In this document: positions 11,956 to 25,567 of the stretch, piece after piece
Position numbering within the stretch: position 1 is the stretch's first letter
How the letters are laid out: each line of letters starts with the position of its first letter
DNA from: Paramacrobiotus metropolitanus
Taxonomy: Eukaryota; Tardigrada; Eutardigrada; Parachela; Macrobiotidae
Length of the DNA: 64,000 bases
NCBI RefSeq assembly: GCF_019649055.1
Contig: NW_026570359.1
Location: forward strand, 245,535-309,534
Direction of reading: 5' to 3'
Translations under genes and position numbers: made by a program
The notes under the pieces: generated by a model
What the model was told of the DNA's origin: nothing
Seen by the model: the letters and a program-made list of their open reading frames with translations, nothing else
Databases searched by the model: none

Positions 11956-14900
11956 CTATTTCTTGCTTTTCGTAGCAGCTTGCGCAGCGGCCAATTTGGC
12001 CTCGGCGCGCGCCTGCGCCTTACGGTCGGCCTCGAACTCAGCAGCCGCCTGCTTGAGCCGCGCGAGCTCCGCCATCCGCGACCGCTCCATCATCCGCCAG
12101 TTAGCCTCCTTGATCTGGGCATGGGTGATGAACCGCGGATTCAACGGCAACGCCATCCCCGGGATAGCCTCCCCCTCCGCCAACAGTTCCGCCTCCTCGG
12201 CCTTGGGATGCGCCGGGCCGCTGTCGAACACCAACCGGTTATTGGTGGAGGGGAGCTTCCCACCGCGGTACTCCAGGAACTCCACGTCCTCCACCAGATC
12301 CCGGAGGACCGCCCAGTTCCGGTTGAAGAACGGCGCCAACTGGCCCTCCTCGACGCGGTGCAGCGTCAACGCGGTGAGGTCCAGGAGGCCATCGATCCCC
12401 GGGTGCTCGTCCAGGTAGTGCATGTCGGCGTCGTACGTGGCGAAGTTGAGGCCGGCGCGTTTGATGAGGAGGTGCAGGATGTCGTGGAAGGTCAGGAAGT
12501 CGTCGACGTTGTCGCGTTGCGCCGTGATGATGCGGCGCGCCACCGCGGCGGTGTCCTCGAAGGTGGTCTGCACGGCGGTGTAGGCGGCGGACATGGCGTG
12601 CTGGCGGGTGGCGGTTAGGACGCGGTGGCGCTCACGTTCAGCGGCGAAACGGGATTCCTCCGGGCGGAGGACGGTGGTGGTTAGGTGCTGCAGGCGGGTG
12701 ATGGAGGATTCGAGGTGGAGGGCGCGGATGACCTGGTTGCGGACTAGTTTGCTCAGCTCCTCGGTGGTGGTGGCCAGGGTCATCTCCTTGAGGATCATGT
12801 AGGAGCGCTGCAGTTCCGTGTCGTGAGGGGCGTCGGATTCTTGGGAAAACGGCGGTGGATTGCTGCAAATACGTACATTACCTTAGCGAATTACCATTCG
12901 TGCTATAGAAAACGAGTAAAATTCAAAAATATTAAAAGCAAGCATCGGTTTTTATATAGAAAATGGTAAAGGTCATTGTTCACTTCGCTGACCATTCATT
13001 TATTTTGGAAAGTTATTATAGCAGCAATAAAATCCAGTGATTGTAAGTAATTGTAATCAAAATTACAATAAATATAATTCATTACAATAAAATATTAAAA
13101 ATCACAATTACATACAATAATTAATACTATTAAAATTAAATAATTACAATTACAATACATTACAATACAATTACAATAATTAATTACAATAATTACAATT
13201 TCAATTGCATTACAATAATTAATTACAATAAGGAAAATTACAATAATTAATAACTAAAAAAAGATGTTAATGAACGAAACGTTTTTATCATAAAGGTATC
13301 ACTAACGCTTTATGTAATGCTTAACGCGCAGACAAGCCAGTGCACTACGTTACAATTAACAACCATGGAAAATCAAAACGAAGTCTTTGTATAGCGGACT
13401 CATTAGCCAAATATGCGAAAGGTAACCGCTTAGTTAAGTCATTCTGCAGCACAAAGTTCGCTGGTTTTCGAAAATTTATTGTAAAAGTTATAAAAATTCT
13501 CAGTAAGATATTGGTTAGGAAAATAAAAACACATTTAAATGGTAACTTAAAGAACAGTAATATAAATTTATAAATGTGAAAAATAATTGCCGTTAACTGC
13601 TCTCGCGATAAATCCGTCAAGACCGATTCTCGCTATTCAACATACTGATTTTCCGTCGTGCCAGCATGGCGTGCGGATACTGTTTCACACAGATAGCGTT
13701 GCCGGGAGCGCGCGGTCCCAGCCCGGAAATGTCGGCGTAGTCCTTCTGGATGTTGGTGTTAATCGCCAGTATATCCCGGATACACCGGTCACACATGTCG
13801 CGGTGCTGTTTGAGCGCGTCCTCAATATCCGTCATGATGGCTTTGCGCAGGATGGCCGTGCGCCGGATGTCGAACATCACGTCCCAGTACTGCCGTTTGG
13901 CCTTCACCGCGCTGCGCTTCACTTCCGTGAACACCATGCTTAAGTAGTGCAGTTCCTTGTGCTGCATACGCACCTGAACACATATTATTAATTTATTATT
14001 TTTCCAAAAACATTGATAGAAAATTGACAAGATTATTATTTCTTGGATGGCGTCTGCACTCTGCATGCTTGCCGACTGCCATGTGGAAACTGCACCGGTC
14101 TTAACCACTGAAAATTCATATAACGTGCAGTTAAATTTCCGCAAACGTTATAATTCAATTTTCGCTTTGCTTACTTAATTTATTTTTTTTATTGTTCGCT
14201 TATATATTTTCCTAATTTTGTGTATTTTAAATTTATAAGTTTTTTTTTATAAATTCATGATTTTTTTTATTTATCTGTTATTTTTATTTTCATTTTCACC
14301 TTATTTATTTTTTATTTTTCTGTTATTTTTATTTTCATTTTCACCTTATTTATTTTTTATTTATCTGTTATTTTTTGTTTTTGTTTTTAACTTTTTGTCT
14401 TTTTTTGGCATTCGCCAGCATACATAACAATCGCCTGCGCAGGTTTTACACTAATCAAAAGCTTTTTAACTTAAAAACCGTTTTCCCATCTAAACCAAAA
14501 CAAACAAAGACAACGCAGAAATTTTTTTAAAAAATGGTATTAAATTACCCGGTTATAAAGGTCATCGAGTATCCGGGCAAAATGCGCGGCATCCTCCGCC
14601 AAATAATCCTTCAACCGGCTGAACTTCGCCGCCGCATCACGCAAATAATGGAAAAACGTCATATGCCCCTTCAAACCCTGGATCATCTCGTGCGTCTGCC
14701 GCAGCAAATTCTGCAGCCACGTATTATGCAGCCCCGTTAGGAAAACATGCGCCCCCGGCTCCCTCTGCTCCCGTTGATACTCCACAATCACCTCCCGGCG
14801 GCGGGCGATAGTCGCCGCCTGCCGCCGGTAGCCCACCCGCTCAAAGGTCATGCGGTCCAGATGCCGATAGCGCGTTAAAATACGGCGGCGGAGAAGCGCC

Positions 14901-15250
14901 TTAATGCGGTCTAAGGGAAGAGAACGGAAGGGGAGGGCGTCGGCGGGGGACCGGCCGTACTGGATCCAGATGGCCGGGAGGTAGGGCTTGTCGCCCGCCC
15001 GGTCGGATTGGTCGTGGAGCATGGCCAGGAGGAGGGATCTGCGGCGTTGGAGGGAGGTTAACTGGGCGGTGGATTGTTCGCGCCATTCGTCGACGTCCTC
15101 CTGGAAGACGCGGCGGTCCGCCTCCACCACCGCCAGCATCCGGCGGGAGACTTTCAGGACGTCGATGAGGGCGGAGGGGGGCAGGGGGTCGTACTGGTCC
15201 ACCAGGGGGTCTTCCGGCTCCTCTTCCAGTTTCAGCTTTTTCTTCGTCAT
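11956..15250 (-). CDS. Coiled-coil protein of unknown function, three exons
   Basis: Exon 1 runs 15250-14549 from an ATG and ends at a GTAATT donor in phase 0 (MTKKKLKLEEEPEDP...LDDLYNR). Exon 2 starts at 13973 after a TGTGTTCAG acceptor, also phase 0 (VRMQHKELHY...). Exon 3 is 12862-11956, from an ATTTGCAG acceptor to the stop. The exon 2 donor is uncertain. GTATCC after 13681 gives the phase that exon 3 needs, while the stronger GTATGT after 13646 does not. The product would be about 630 residues, rich in charged helices: EADRRVFQEDVDEWRE near the N-terminus, a long lysine/alanine/glutamate-rich helix at the C-terminus, and no signal peptide or membrane segment. Exons are GC-rich against very AT-rich introns, supporting real coding sequence. 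I do not recognise the family. Exons 1-2 and exon 3 could be separate genes, but the shared strand and composition make one gene more likely. Confidence 0.65.
13003..13262. repeat. AT-rich (ATTACAATA)n-like repeat
   Basis: Imperfect repeats of ATTACAAT/ATTAATTACAATA fill this stretch of the presumed second intron of the coiled-coil gene. It is simple low-complexity DNA with no open frame. Confidence 0.75.
14235..14400. repeat. 45-base tandem repeat in intron
   Basis: A T-rich unit beginning CTGTTATTTTTATTTTCATT recurs at 14275, 14320 and 14365, a spacing of exactly 45 bases, giving about 2.5 copies. It lies in the first intron of the coiled-coil gene. Confidence 0.75.
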
Positions 15251-17098
15251 GGTGTATTACGGGAGAACGCTCCAGAAATTGGGAGAAGATGGGATAAAAA
15301 TTTGGGGAAAGGAGGGGTGAAAAATCGGGATAAAAGGGACGGATAGAAAATCGGGAAAATGAGGGAGAGAAAATCGGGAAAATTTGGGATGGAAAATTAG
15401 GGTCCAAAAATCAGGATAAAAAGGAATTAACAACAAATTATTCCAAGAAAAATGTTGTTATATATGGTAATGCGAAAACTAAAGAATCTTATATATTTCT
15501 TTTATGTGAGTATGGGACTCAGACAACAGGCTATCCGTAAGGACAATGAAATCCATGGAAGGAGAAAAGCAAAAAAGATCTATACAAAAAAAACGTGAAC
15601 AATGACACAGTGATTACTAGCAGATTAGTTAAGCAATATAACGCTTGAAGCGCAGCAAGCCACGAAGTCAAGAACTCGCTTAAAGCCATCACTCTACGTT
15701 CTACATCACGCTGTCATGATTCATCCACATAAACGTAAAAGAATTATGCCAACAAACAATATTTCGAAAACAATATCGAAGGTTTTACGGATCATTTAAG
15801 CAGCCAAAATATAGGCACAGTACAAAAATTTTGCATGATCGTCACATTAAGAATACATCCGAAATATCGCATTATGCCAGGACCGTCTTACTACAGTGAA
15901 CGTATATATTGCGCCGTTTCAGGTCACGAAACACACAAGGCATGTATAAGTACATCAAGTAATTCCGTGCAACATAAAATTATCAGCAGCAACAAAACAA
16001 TAACATTTTAATAACTGAATTAGTTACGACACGCTGCATAGAAAAACCCGGTTGAGGAATTTCTTCATTAATTGATCTCGCTTCAACCGACATGAAAAGT
16101 ACGAGTACCGTTTTTATATGAGATGTAGTAGCATTTTTTTCAAGGTTTTCCTCAGGTTTGAATTTCTTTACATTTCTACAGTTCTTTTAGATTTTAATAT
16201 ATTTTTATGTTTGATTTCGCTTCACTGACAACGCCATAAGCAGGCATAAACTCCATGATTTTTAACAGGCAACAGCCATAAAAATTTCAGAAAAAGTGCA
16301 CACTAATATTCACAGGGACAATTTACTTAAGCTTTTAAAACCAGCCGAAAATTTTATTAAAGTAAGTAAGTAGTTTTAGCCAAGATTTTAGCTCCTCATG
16401 GAGGCCTTCTGCGTGCAGTTGTGGGAAGCGCGTCAAATGCCGGTCTCCAGGCAACAACACCGGCAAACTAGACACTACGAAATCTTGTAGAAGAGCGGTT
16501 TACAGCGTCCCTGGCCTCTACTTGCTGCACTAATATCGCGCGTTGAAAAAATAATATTCGCTGGCGTTATGCATTTTTGTTTTAATTCTTAATTAATTAA
16601 CTGTTCAATTACTTTGAATTAAAATTCAGTCCCCCTTTTATTCGCAGCTTTCACTCACAAACTACATACTGAACTCCGCGAGAAAAACCGGTAAAATACG
16701 AGTAATATTCCAGCGCAATTTACATCTTACAACCGCCAGTAATTTTATTATGAATAAAATGTCATCCACCGCTTCTCAAAACCCGACATGCGATACACTC
16801 AATTTCCTAATATTTATACTCGGTATAATTTATCACACAATTTTGTTAAAATTCCCTGGAAAGATTTCGGATAAAATCAGATTAAACCACACAAATGAAT
16901 GTATCAACAAATTGCCAATATCATTTAAAAATACCAGAAAAAAAGAGGACCCATTCCGTCGCACCGCCGCCCCATGGGGGGTCAACCTGGTGGCAGTGAT
17001 GCCGGTTGCAAATTTGCAATCACAAGCAGCAGAGGACGGGGATACCGTGGAGATTCTTTGGAAATAATTAATTCACAGAGAAATATCCAGTTGTCTGA
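15251..17098. other. No gene recognised
   Basis: AT-rich intergenic stretch between the 5' end of the coiled-coil gene and the 3' end of the SLC6 gene, both on the minus strand. It presumably includes promoter or 3' UTR sequence, but I could not pick out sites. Confidence 0.4.
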
Positions 17099-20000
17099 TC
17101 ACGCGGAGACGCGGTGCGGACTGTTTTCCGGCGGCTGCTGTGTCCGCTCGACGTAGAGGGCGCGGTCCGCCGGCCGCATCGGGCCGTAGCGTTCCGTGCA
17201 CCGCATCATGCGCCACACGCTGCGCCAGAGATTTTCCGGGGCCGTTTGTCGTCCGGAGGTTGGTGGCGGGTGTGGGTGATTTTGTACAGGGCGTACAGGG
17301 GAATCGGCAGCATAGTCGCCAACTGCAGGCAGAAATTCGGACTTGAATATTTAAAGAGTATTTAATTATATAAACAATGCTTAATGTTTTGTAGGTTCGT
17401 AGCCTTTTGGATTCAAGCGAAAACGGCATCTGCTAGTAGAAGTACATTTACAGTATTAAAAAATAAATCTCTTATATTTTGAAATCAAAAACAATAAAGA
17501 ATTTTAAAATTAATTATTTACCACAAATCACAAAGAAAAAAATCGACCACTGTATTTGTAATTAATATCGATAAAGGGAATGACTGCTTTGGCAGTATGA
17601 AGCGACATATAAAATCAGCGATTTCTGAATACAAGGATAAATTTCCAGTTTTTAATTCAAATTTTCAAAATTTAAGGTTATAAAACGCTAATACAAATTC
17701 ATGGTCAAAATCAAATGGGCCTTCGCGTGTTAAAATGATTTCAAAAAGTAAAAAATAATTTTTTAATACAAAAAAAGTTCGATTAAAATTGTTGTAATAC
17801 AATAAAGTGTGAAATAGTTATAAGCGAAGAAAGCGGAAAAGATTTGACGACTGGCAATGACTGCCCAGATGTTAAAAATAAAACGAACATGCAGTCTTAT
17901 GTTAACAAATTTAGCACTTTTAACGAATTTAACGTTATCGAAATAAAATCTATTACAAAATAATTATTCTAGCAGCTACCATTCCAGCGGTTCACAAACT
18001 GAAAGGGAGTTAAATTAGCGAGCGCAATATTGCAGCAGTGTCGCAAACTTTGTGAGAAACGGCATAACAATTGTAGAACAGCGGCCTGCATAGTGAATTC
18101 AGTCATTTCAAATGATGTCGGTGCTTTCGAACAACAAAACTATCGTTTGAAAATTAATAAATATTAACTTATATTTCACTTTCAGTTCAGTTTTTGACAT
18201 CAGACTCGATCAATCAGAAGCTGATAAAATTAAAAATTTTAATTTTGTACAAATTGTGACCTTAATCGCTTGAAACAATATAGAATATAAATAATAAAAA
18301 AATATAGGAATAAATAATTAAAAATACAGGAATAAAAAATATAGGAATAAATAATTAAAAATACAGGAATAAAAAATATAGGAATAAATAATTAAAAATA
18401 CAGGAATAAAAAATATAGGAATAAATAATTAAAAATACAGGAATAAAAAATATAGGAATAAATAATTAAAAATAGAGGAATAAAAAATATAGGAATAAAT
18501 AATTAAAAATACAGGAATAAATAATACAATAACTACAGGAATAATAAGTAAGAAAATATAGGGATACATAATATAGCACACACAGGAATAATAAATAAAA
18601 AAAATAGAGGAATAAACATAAGCATATAGGAATAATAAATTAGCGCATTAACGGTGTACGCTAAAGTACTCACCGCCAACGCCCATCCCAGCACCAGTGA
18701 CCAGCGCGGGAACACGTAGCCCTCGTAGGTGACGGGCACGTGGAAGTAGCAGACGCAGAAGAGGATCCCGGCCACCGTGGCCGGCGTTAAATAGCGCCAG
18801 CAGAAGGACCAGAAACGGGGGATGCCCCGGCCGATCATCTGCTGGATGTCGGCGCGCAGGGCATCCGCCCCGTACACCCAGCCGACGAGGCAGCACTCCA
18901 CCAGGCAGATGACGAGGAGGGTTAAAAAGGCGCTGTACCAGTCGATCACCTGCACCCAGTACATGCCGGCTTCGCTCACGCACACCAACCTACAGCACCG
19001 CCCAACAATAATATTACTGGCCCATAATAGATTTATTCTCTCATTTTTTTGTATATTTATTTAATTAAATTATGACTACGGCTGTCGCGTTTTATTTCAG
19101 ATATACATAGGCAGCAGTCTATCTGACGACTGAGAATATTATCATTCAATAATACATACTACCTATTATTAGTTTTAACTTTTAAAGACCTACTGCCGGT
19201 TACTGCTTTCAACTCACAACTACATTTGATTAAAAGCGAAATATTCCAGTTTTCAAAAAATAATAGCGAATTTCAAATACCCATTTCAATCGAAAGAAGT
19301 ACTGGAAAAAAATAAAAATATAATCGGGGTTTTTCCCTTTACGATAAACTACGGCTGGATGCATGATCGTTTTACCAAAATCTAATAACATCTGTGAACG
19401 CTACGGTGTAATGCTACATCACACAAAAAAAGCATAAAATTTAACCAAATTATTAACAGGAGATCATTCTAAATTTCCAATCATATGGCTGCATATATGC
19501 AAAGGAATGATTTCGACCCTCCCAATCTGCCACTGTTCTACAATATGTGCTCTACAGACAGACAAGCGTTTTCCACGTTAAAGCTGCATTTCTGTAACCT
19601 GCTTGTATTTTAATGGTAGAAAATCGTCAGACGTCTATTTCTCTTGCAACATACCCCAGCATGAAGAGCAGCGCGCAGGACGCGGCGACAAAGAGCAGCC
19701 GGTGTCGCCGGATGGCCGGGAATTCGTCCGCCAGGCCGGAGGCGAACGTCTCAAACATTCCCACCTGCCGAATTCCCAGGAGATGATTAATTCAATTTTT
19801 CCGAATTATAAATGCAATTCTGCACCTGGCTGTCGATGCCGATGGTGAAGAGGGTGAAGAAGAACAGCACCGACCAGGCCGGCGCGAAGGGCAGCTGCGA
19901 CAGGGCTTCGGGATACGCGACAAACGTCAAACCCGGACCTGCGATCGGTAACTTTGTAATTCACACCAGTCTTCAATCCAAAACATTCAAAAAAACATTA

Positions 20001-23000
20001 TTAATAATTTTAATTAAGAAACTATCCAGGCAATTTGTTCGGTTACGCATGAAATTTCCCAGTCAGTTTCCAAAGCTGTTTGTTTCATTAATTCCCAAGG
20101 ACAAAGAAAACAAACAGTTTTACTATGTGGCTCTACCGACGAAAGGATCGTGTGTCTGTCCAAATTTCACTTCATTTGTCTTTGTTTAAATAATTTTATT
20201 AGATTTGTAATTTATTATTTCTAGTTTTATTGTTGAAATGCAGTGCATTCGTACCATGGGCGACGACTTGACTAGCCGGCAGTCCGCTCCGATGACTCAG
20301 ATAACCGATCACCGAGAACACCGCCAATCCGCCCAACATGCTGGTTAAGAAATTCAGGATGGGAATCATCACGCCGTACCTGTCAAGAGTCCAGAACATT
20401 TGCGCACCGGAGAAAATTTTTATTTTTGTCGACAAAATTTAGTATTATTAAGTTTCCGATGACATTACCGGACGGACTACCCATCGCCTCTTTTTCTCAA
20501 ATAAAAACTAACTTCCGGATTTAGATTATACTATGTATAATTTATTTTATTTAAAGCCGTTTTTAAATTAAAAGTTAAAACACTATATTGTAAAGCGCGG
20601 TGACAACCGGGTAGGTGGAATCGCTGCTATTACAACATACAACACAAACGATGTGAATATCGTAGAATAAGGGCATCGTACAGCTGTGCGTAATCTCCAG
20701 CGAATAATACTGCCCCAACAAACCAAAACGATAAAAGTTCAGCACAACATTTTTTTCGTTAATCATCAATCAGTTAAGACTGATTATTAAACTGGATATC
20801 ATTTACTGATTATTCTTATTATTTACGAAAAAAATAAGATATTATTACTTACTTATAAACGTTGACATGGAATCCATTGTAGGATGCAAAACTCCTGCAA
20901 ACAAAAATTTTAACAAATATCCAGTAACCGACGATCGCCAATACTGTCCGCGATACTGAGGTTAAAATGCACCACGAGAAAAGCGGTTCAGCATCCCACG
21001 TAGTTCAAGAATATAGCAACTACCGGTAAATGAACTAATACAAACAAACACCGCCTCAAAGGTACAGGTAGGAAAAAAATATTATCAAAATCACTAATTT
21101 TATAAAATTAAAATTTTAGTGTATTCCCGTATCTGAATGATGTGGGAAAATTGCTGCTAAACTCATACACGTCGCTGGAAAAAGCCCACAAAAATGGACC
21201 AATTCCAATGTTTTCGCATATATACGACGCTTAAAAACGAACAGAAACTTTCTGAGCTATTATCTTATGCTGACTAAGCCTGACTTTTAATAATTTTTCT
21301 ATAAGGAATAAATTCAGATTATAATGAGAAAAGCACTTACAATAATCCGCCCCATCCCGGCGCCATGGCGTAAAAAATCTGCATAGCGGCATCCATCCAT
21401 ACCTACGACAGTCGACAAAGACAATGTTGCCACCAGACAAAACAGCTACCAAAAACAGCGAATCAGAAAACTTTACATCCAACCAGCAACATGAACAGGA
21501 ATTTGTAAAAAACAAAACATGAAAATCTCTACACCAGAATAAGAACAATATAATGATCGCCGGGTACTGCATTGACTGCCCTTCTTTCGTTATGCCACAA
21601 GCCGTAGTCAAGCCGTTACACTACACACATCTACCATAATTACAGCAACTGTCGTCGCAAAAAATAGGGTTCATTTACACATAAGTACTTCAATAGAAAA
21701 CAGATTGAAAACCCCTATTATTACGAGGAAATTATACTAAAAACAACAGTTTCAATAAAAATAAAATACTACGAACCAAAAACAAACTGCACAACTTCTT
21801 GGACCATTTTTGGGATAACATTTAGAATAACATTACAATTATGTTTATAACAAGCGAAAGAAAACATTTCTAAAAATGAAAACCCCAATACAATTACGAG
21901 AAAAATCATAAATAAAAATCGACAGACAAAAACACATCACCTGCCTAATCGAAAATCCTTAGGCGCGCGAAAATTAAACAAAAAACAAACAAAAAAACTT
22001 TTTAAAAACTTTTTTAGAATAACTTTTTTCAAAAATTTTTAAAATAATCGAAAAATCGTTCTTAAAAACGACAAATCCAAAAAATTTGTGAGAAAAATCA
22101 TAAATTAGAAAAAATTACAGATACAAAATCCTATGCCTACTCGAAAATCCTTGAGGCGCGCGAAATCCGGCTGGAGAAAGAGCCAGACGCCGCTGGCGGA
22201 GCCGGGCAGCGTCATGCCGCGGATGAAGAGGACAATCAGCATGAAGAAGGGACAGATCGCCGTGAAGTAGATCACTTTGCCCGACGTCTTGATGCCTGCA
22301 GCCACGACACGCTCATTAGACGGCCGCTTGTCAAGGAAAACAACGCAATATTGTCACGCGTCAGGCGAACGACCTTTGCAGCTGCACAGGAACACGCTGA
22401 TCCAGGCCACCAGCAGGCAGATCACCAGCTCCGTGCGCAGAGATCCAAAGTCATCTACGCCGCTGGATAATTTTAAAACGTGCCGACTACAAACGAAAAC
22501 AGTCTGTTTATAGCAAAGTCCAAATCTGTACCAGGAAACAGTAGCCGAATCAATTAAAAAAAATTACAAAATGACGAGTAAAAAATAATAAATTATAAAA
22601 GTTACCAACTCTAGATTCATAAAAATACTATCAGAATTTAGACCTTTAGTTAAGAAGTAACAGATAATATTAAAATTATAATTTATAGGCTCATGCGATG
22701 GTTCTGTGAAATGATAAAATTATATCATTTAATTTCAGCCACATTTAATTCGTTCCGACGCAACTAAATCCTTGCTGATTAAATTACCTAGTGTGGCCTT
22801 TCAGTCATAATCCAAATACAATAAAAAAATGCAAAAAAACATTAACGCTGACGGGTCTGATTTGTCGACATAAGTTTACCGACATTCGAAATAATCTTTG
22901 TTCTTTTTACCGTTTTTGGAATAATTAAATGTAAATAAATGACGCTTTAATGTGATGAAATTCTAGAATGTTAACATTACGCAAAAAAATCCCTGAGTAT

Positions 23001-25567
23001 CGGTTATTTTTTACTAACTTCCAGAACTCCTCGGATGAGGGAACCTGTGACCGGTTGTCCTTGAAAATGTAGCGATCGATCACACTCCGTTCATCCAGCT
23101 GGGAATGATTCCCGTCCGCCAGTAATGTTTGATTAACAGTCGACGTATTGTCGGGTGACTGGGGCGTGAAGCAGCGCGCGGATGCCCAGGATTTATCGCA
23201 GACACTCCACGGCAGCGTCCACGAGAATGACGCGTACAAATAATAAATCACCCACGATAAAATCGTATCTACCAAAAAAACAAAGATAAATAAAGAGGAA
23301 TTTAAAGAGGAATTCCATTAAAAAAAGGAATTTAAATTTACCGGAATATAACTGTTACAGAGACTACCGTTGCTTATCAAAATATTGCCGGCATCACCTA
23401 TGTTTTTATCACAAAGCAAACAAGACACCCTCAAAATAACTTGTGGCAAAATTCCAAACAAAACCAAATTTACTATAAAATTAAATTCTATTTTCATTCT
23501 TTCATTTTATTTCTCAAAAATTAACTGTATTTATTATTCGCTTTTTCAGTTAATTATGCCTTTAAAAAAGTGCAGGGTTCATTTGTTCTGCGCTTTTATT
23601 TTCGCCAGTACTACAGGACCAAGAAATTCCCAGATCTCAAAATAATGTGGCATAGCATTCAAAAGAAAAACAAATTTACTACCAATTAAACTTAATTTTT
23701 CGAATTAAATTTAATTCCTTTGTTTTATAAAAGTTAATTATATTTTTTATAACTTATTCTATCATTAAATCTTATTAAAAAGCGCAGCGCTTATTTGTTT
23801 AGCGCTTTCATTATTCGGCAATACTCTAGAGCCGAGAAATTTCCATGCGAAACGAAACCTGAGAATCCCCATTTTTTAACTACAAAAACCACACTTTTTC
23901 ATTTTTTTTGGAATTTTTGTTTGCCGCGTTTCGTATTGCTTACTGTAATAAATACAGACGAAGAAGGAGATCATGACCATGGAGAAGCCGAGACCTTTGA
24001 ACAACGGACTGAACTGTCCGAAGAGATGGATGGCCGTCAGACTGGAGAACTGTCCCAGCGCCATTTCCTGTGGAAGTTGCAAGAGTCAATGTACACACAG
24101 CCTGCATCACCATGACAATGCCAGGTGTTGGGTTTCCCTTCTACGCGAACAACACTCTTACCATCAGCACCAGGGGAATGCCGCACAACACTGCAAAAAG
24201 AAAAATCAATAAGGCGCCGTACTTGTGCCGGTAATGTGCGGCAGACGGGGGAAAAACCTTACCCAGGAATATACAGTAGGGAATGAGAAAGGCTCCTGCA
24301 ACGCGAACAAGTTCACGGACAATTATCGATTAATTCCGCTCAAGATTTGCTACACTCCTTGCAATCATTCACACAAATTAAAGCTTTCAGTAAATCTTAA
24401 AACTACGAGCCTCATGGCTAAAATAAAGAACAAAAAATAAAGTATAAATAATCCTTAAAAAGACATATCGAATGGAAAATATAAAATAAAAATTTAGTAA
24501 TAATCAAAATAAAAATAGTAAGATTTAAATAATATATAAGAAAATATAAATAAACACCTAATAATTACCATGATAATTTTATAAAAAAAATAAATCAATT
24601 TTAAAAGACGTCTGTGGACTATGCACGACTGCGTTTTACAAGCGTCAAAGTATTTTTCAGCACTTTCTTCTATTTATTTGCATTTTTAATTGCACAAAGC
24701 CACAAACCTCCTCCATTGCGGTACACCTGCAAATATCCAGCATGTGTGTTTCTTATTGTCATCTCACACGCGCAAAAGGCATCAATATTTACCAGAAAGG
24801 GAAAGCGCCAAATCTGCAAAACAAACAAAATGAGAATCTGTATTACGCACTAAAAAATGTGAAAATCGTAGTACAAAGGCTCCATAGGCTAGTATCTCTT
24901 CAGTTAAAGGATCATAGCTCTTCCGTTAAAATCATTCATTTCCGAACGGAAAGTTTATACGGTATCTACTACCAACACTACAATTTTTAAGTATACCAAA
25001 TTTTTATGTACACTGCACTTTCATTATACGATAATACGAATATGATTTCATTAATCTGAATTATATTATGTTTATTATTTCTTACTTCAAAAATAAATAA
25101 ATTTGCTAATAACTATACAAAATCAAATAAAAATGTTTTACTGTCAAAATAATCCAAAAAATATTTATTATACAAAAATATTTTTAGAAGCGTTAGCTCA
25201 CATTGCCAAATCCGACGCAATATCCGATGCACATGAGGAAGAACTCGAACCGTCCCGACCATGTCTCGCGGAGCTTCTCCGGCGGCTCATCCCACACTTC
25301 CACGGCGTTCTCCGCATAAATCAGCAAATTCACCGCGGAATGCTTCCCCATCAGATCCCCGTCGGAATGCGCCGTCCGCAGCGGCATTTTGGCTTTTTCC
25401 GTGGTCAGCGGCAGGAGTGCGGGGCTGGATTCTTCGCGGAGCGGAGGCTTTTCCACCCAGTGGAAGTAGCGCAATATCCGACGAATAATCCGCGACATGC
25501 GACACTGATTATCCGCCGCCGCTTCCGACGGCGGCACGGAGAGGTCCGGCAGAGAATGGGCATGCAT
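17099..25567 (-). CDS. SLC6-family sodium-coupled transporter, 16 exons
   Basis: A 12-helix plasma-membrane symporter that moves amino acids or a related small solute with Na+/Cl-. Exons read by eye (minus): 25567-25202, 24813-24793, 24726-24708, 24295-24263, 24190-24162, 24067-23944, 23268-23019, 22486-22374, 22295-22141, 21402-21341, 20894-20853, 20379-20255, 19938-19826, 19764-19655, 18989-18674, 17322-17099. All junctions are GT-AG and phase-compatible, giving about 700 residues. Landmarks: TM1 [34 protein letters not shown]-like ETWSGRFEF before TM1, [92 protein letters not shown]. The TM1 position that is Asp in monoamine carriers is Gly here. WGGLLSFASYN resembles glycine/proline carriers, so an amino-acid substrate is my inference. 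Exons 2-5 are only 19-33 bases. The last exon needs a one-base frame change near 17235-17275 to reach the conserved tail (LWRSVW...RYGP). Confidence 0.93.
18303..18645. repeat. 37-base minisatellite in SLC6 intron
   Basis: The unit AGGAATAAATAATTAAAAAT(ACAGGAATAAAAAATAT) recurs with a constant 37-base spacing (18306, 18343, 18380, 18417, 18454, 18491), then decays into irregular AGGAATAA repeats up to the splice donor of exon 15. It is AT-rich and non-coding. Confidence 0.88.
21900..21980. repeat. Partial duplicate of an SLC6 exon end
   Basis: The segment around TCGAAAATCCTTAGGCGCGCGAAA here closely matches the 3' end of SLC6 exon 9 and its donor at 22090-22170, with similar AT-rich flanks (AAAAATCATAAAT). 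It appears to be a short tandem duplication that left a fragment of exon in the following intron. The copy lacks the rest of the exon and should not be coding. Confidence 0.65.

Noticed and set aside
12638-15407. Other long frames overlapping the coiled-coil gene, several proline- or arginine-rich
   Set aside because: They are shadows of GC-rich exons in other frames, with compositions typical of out-of-frame reading.
18303-18645. CRISPR-like regular repeats
   Set aside because: Regular 37-base spacing comes from a head-to-tail minisatellite with no unique spacers, in an animal intron.
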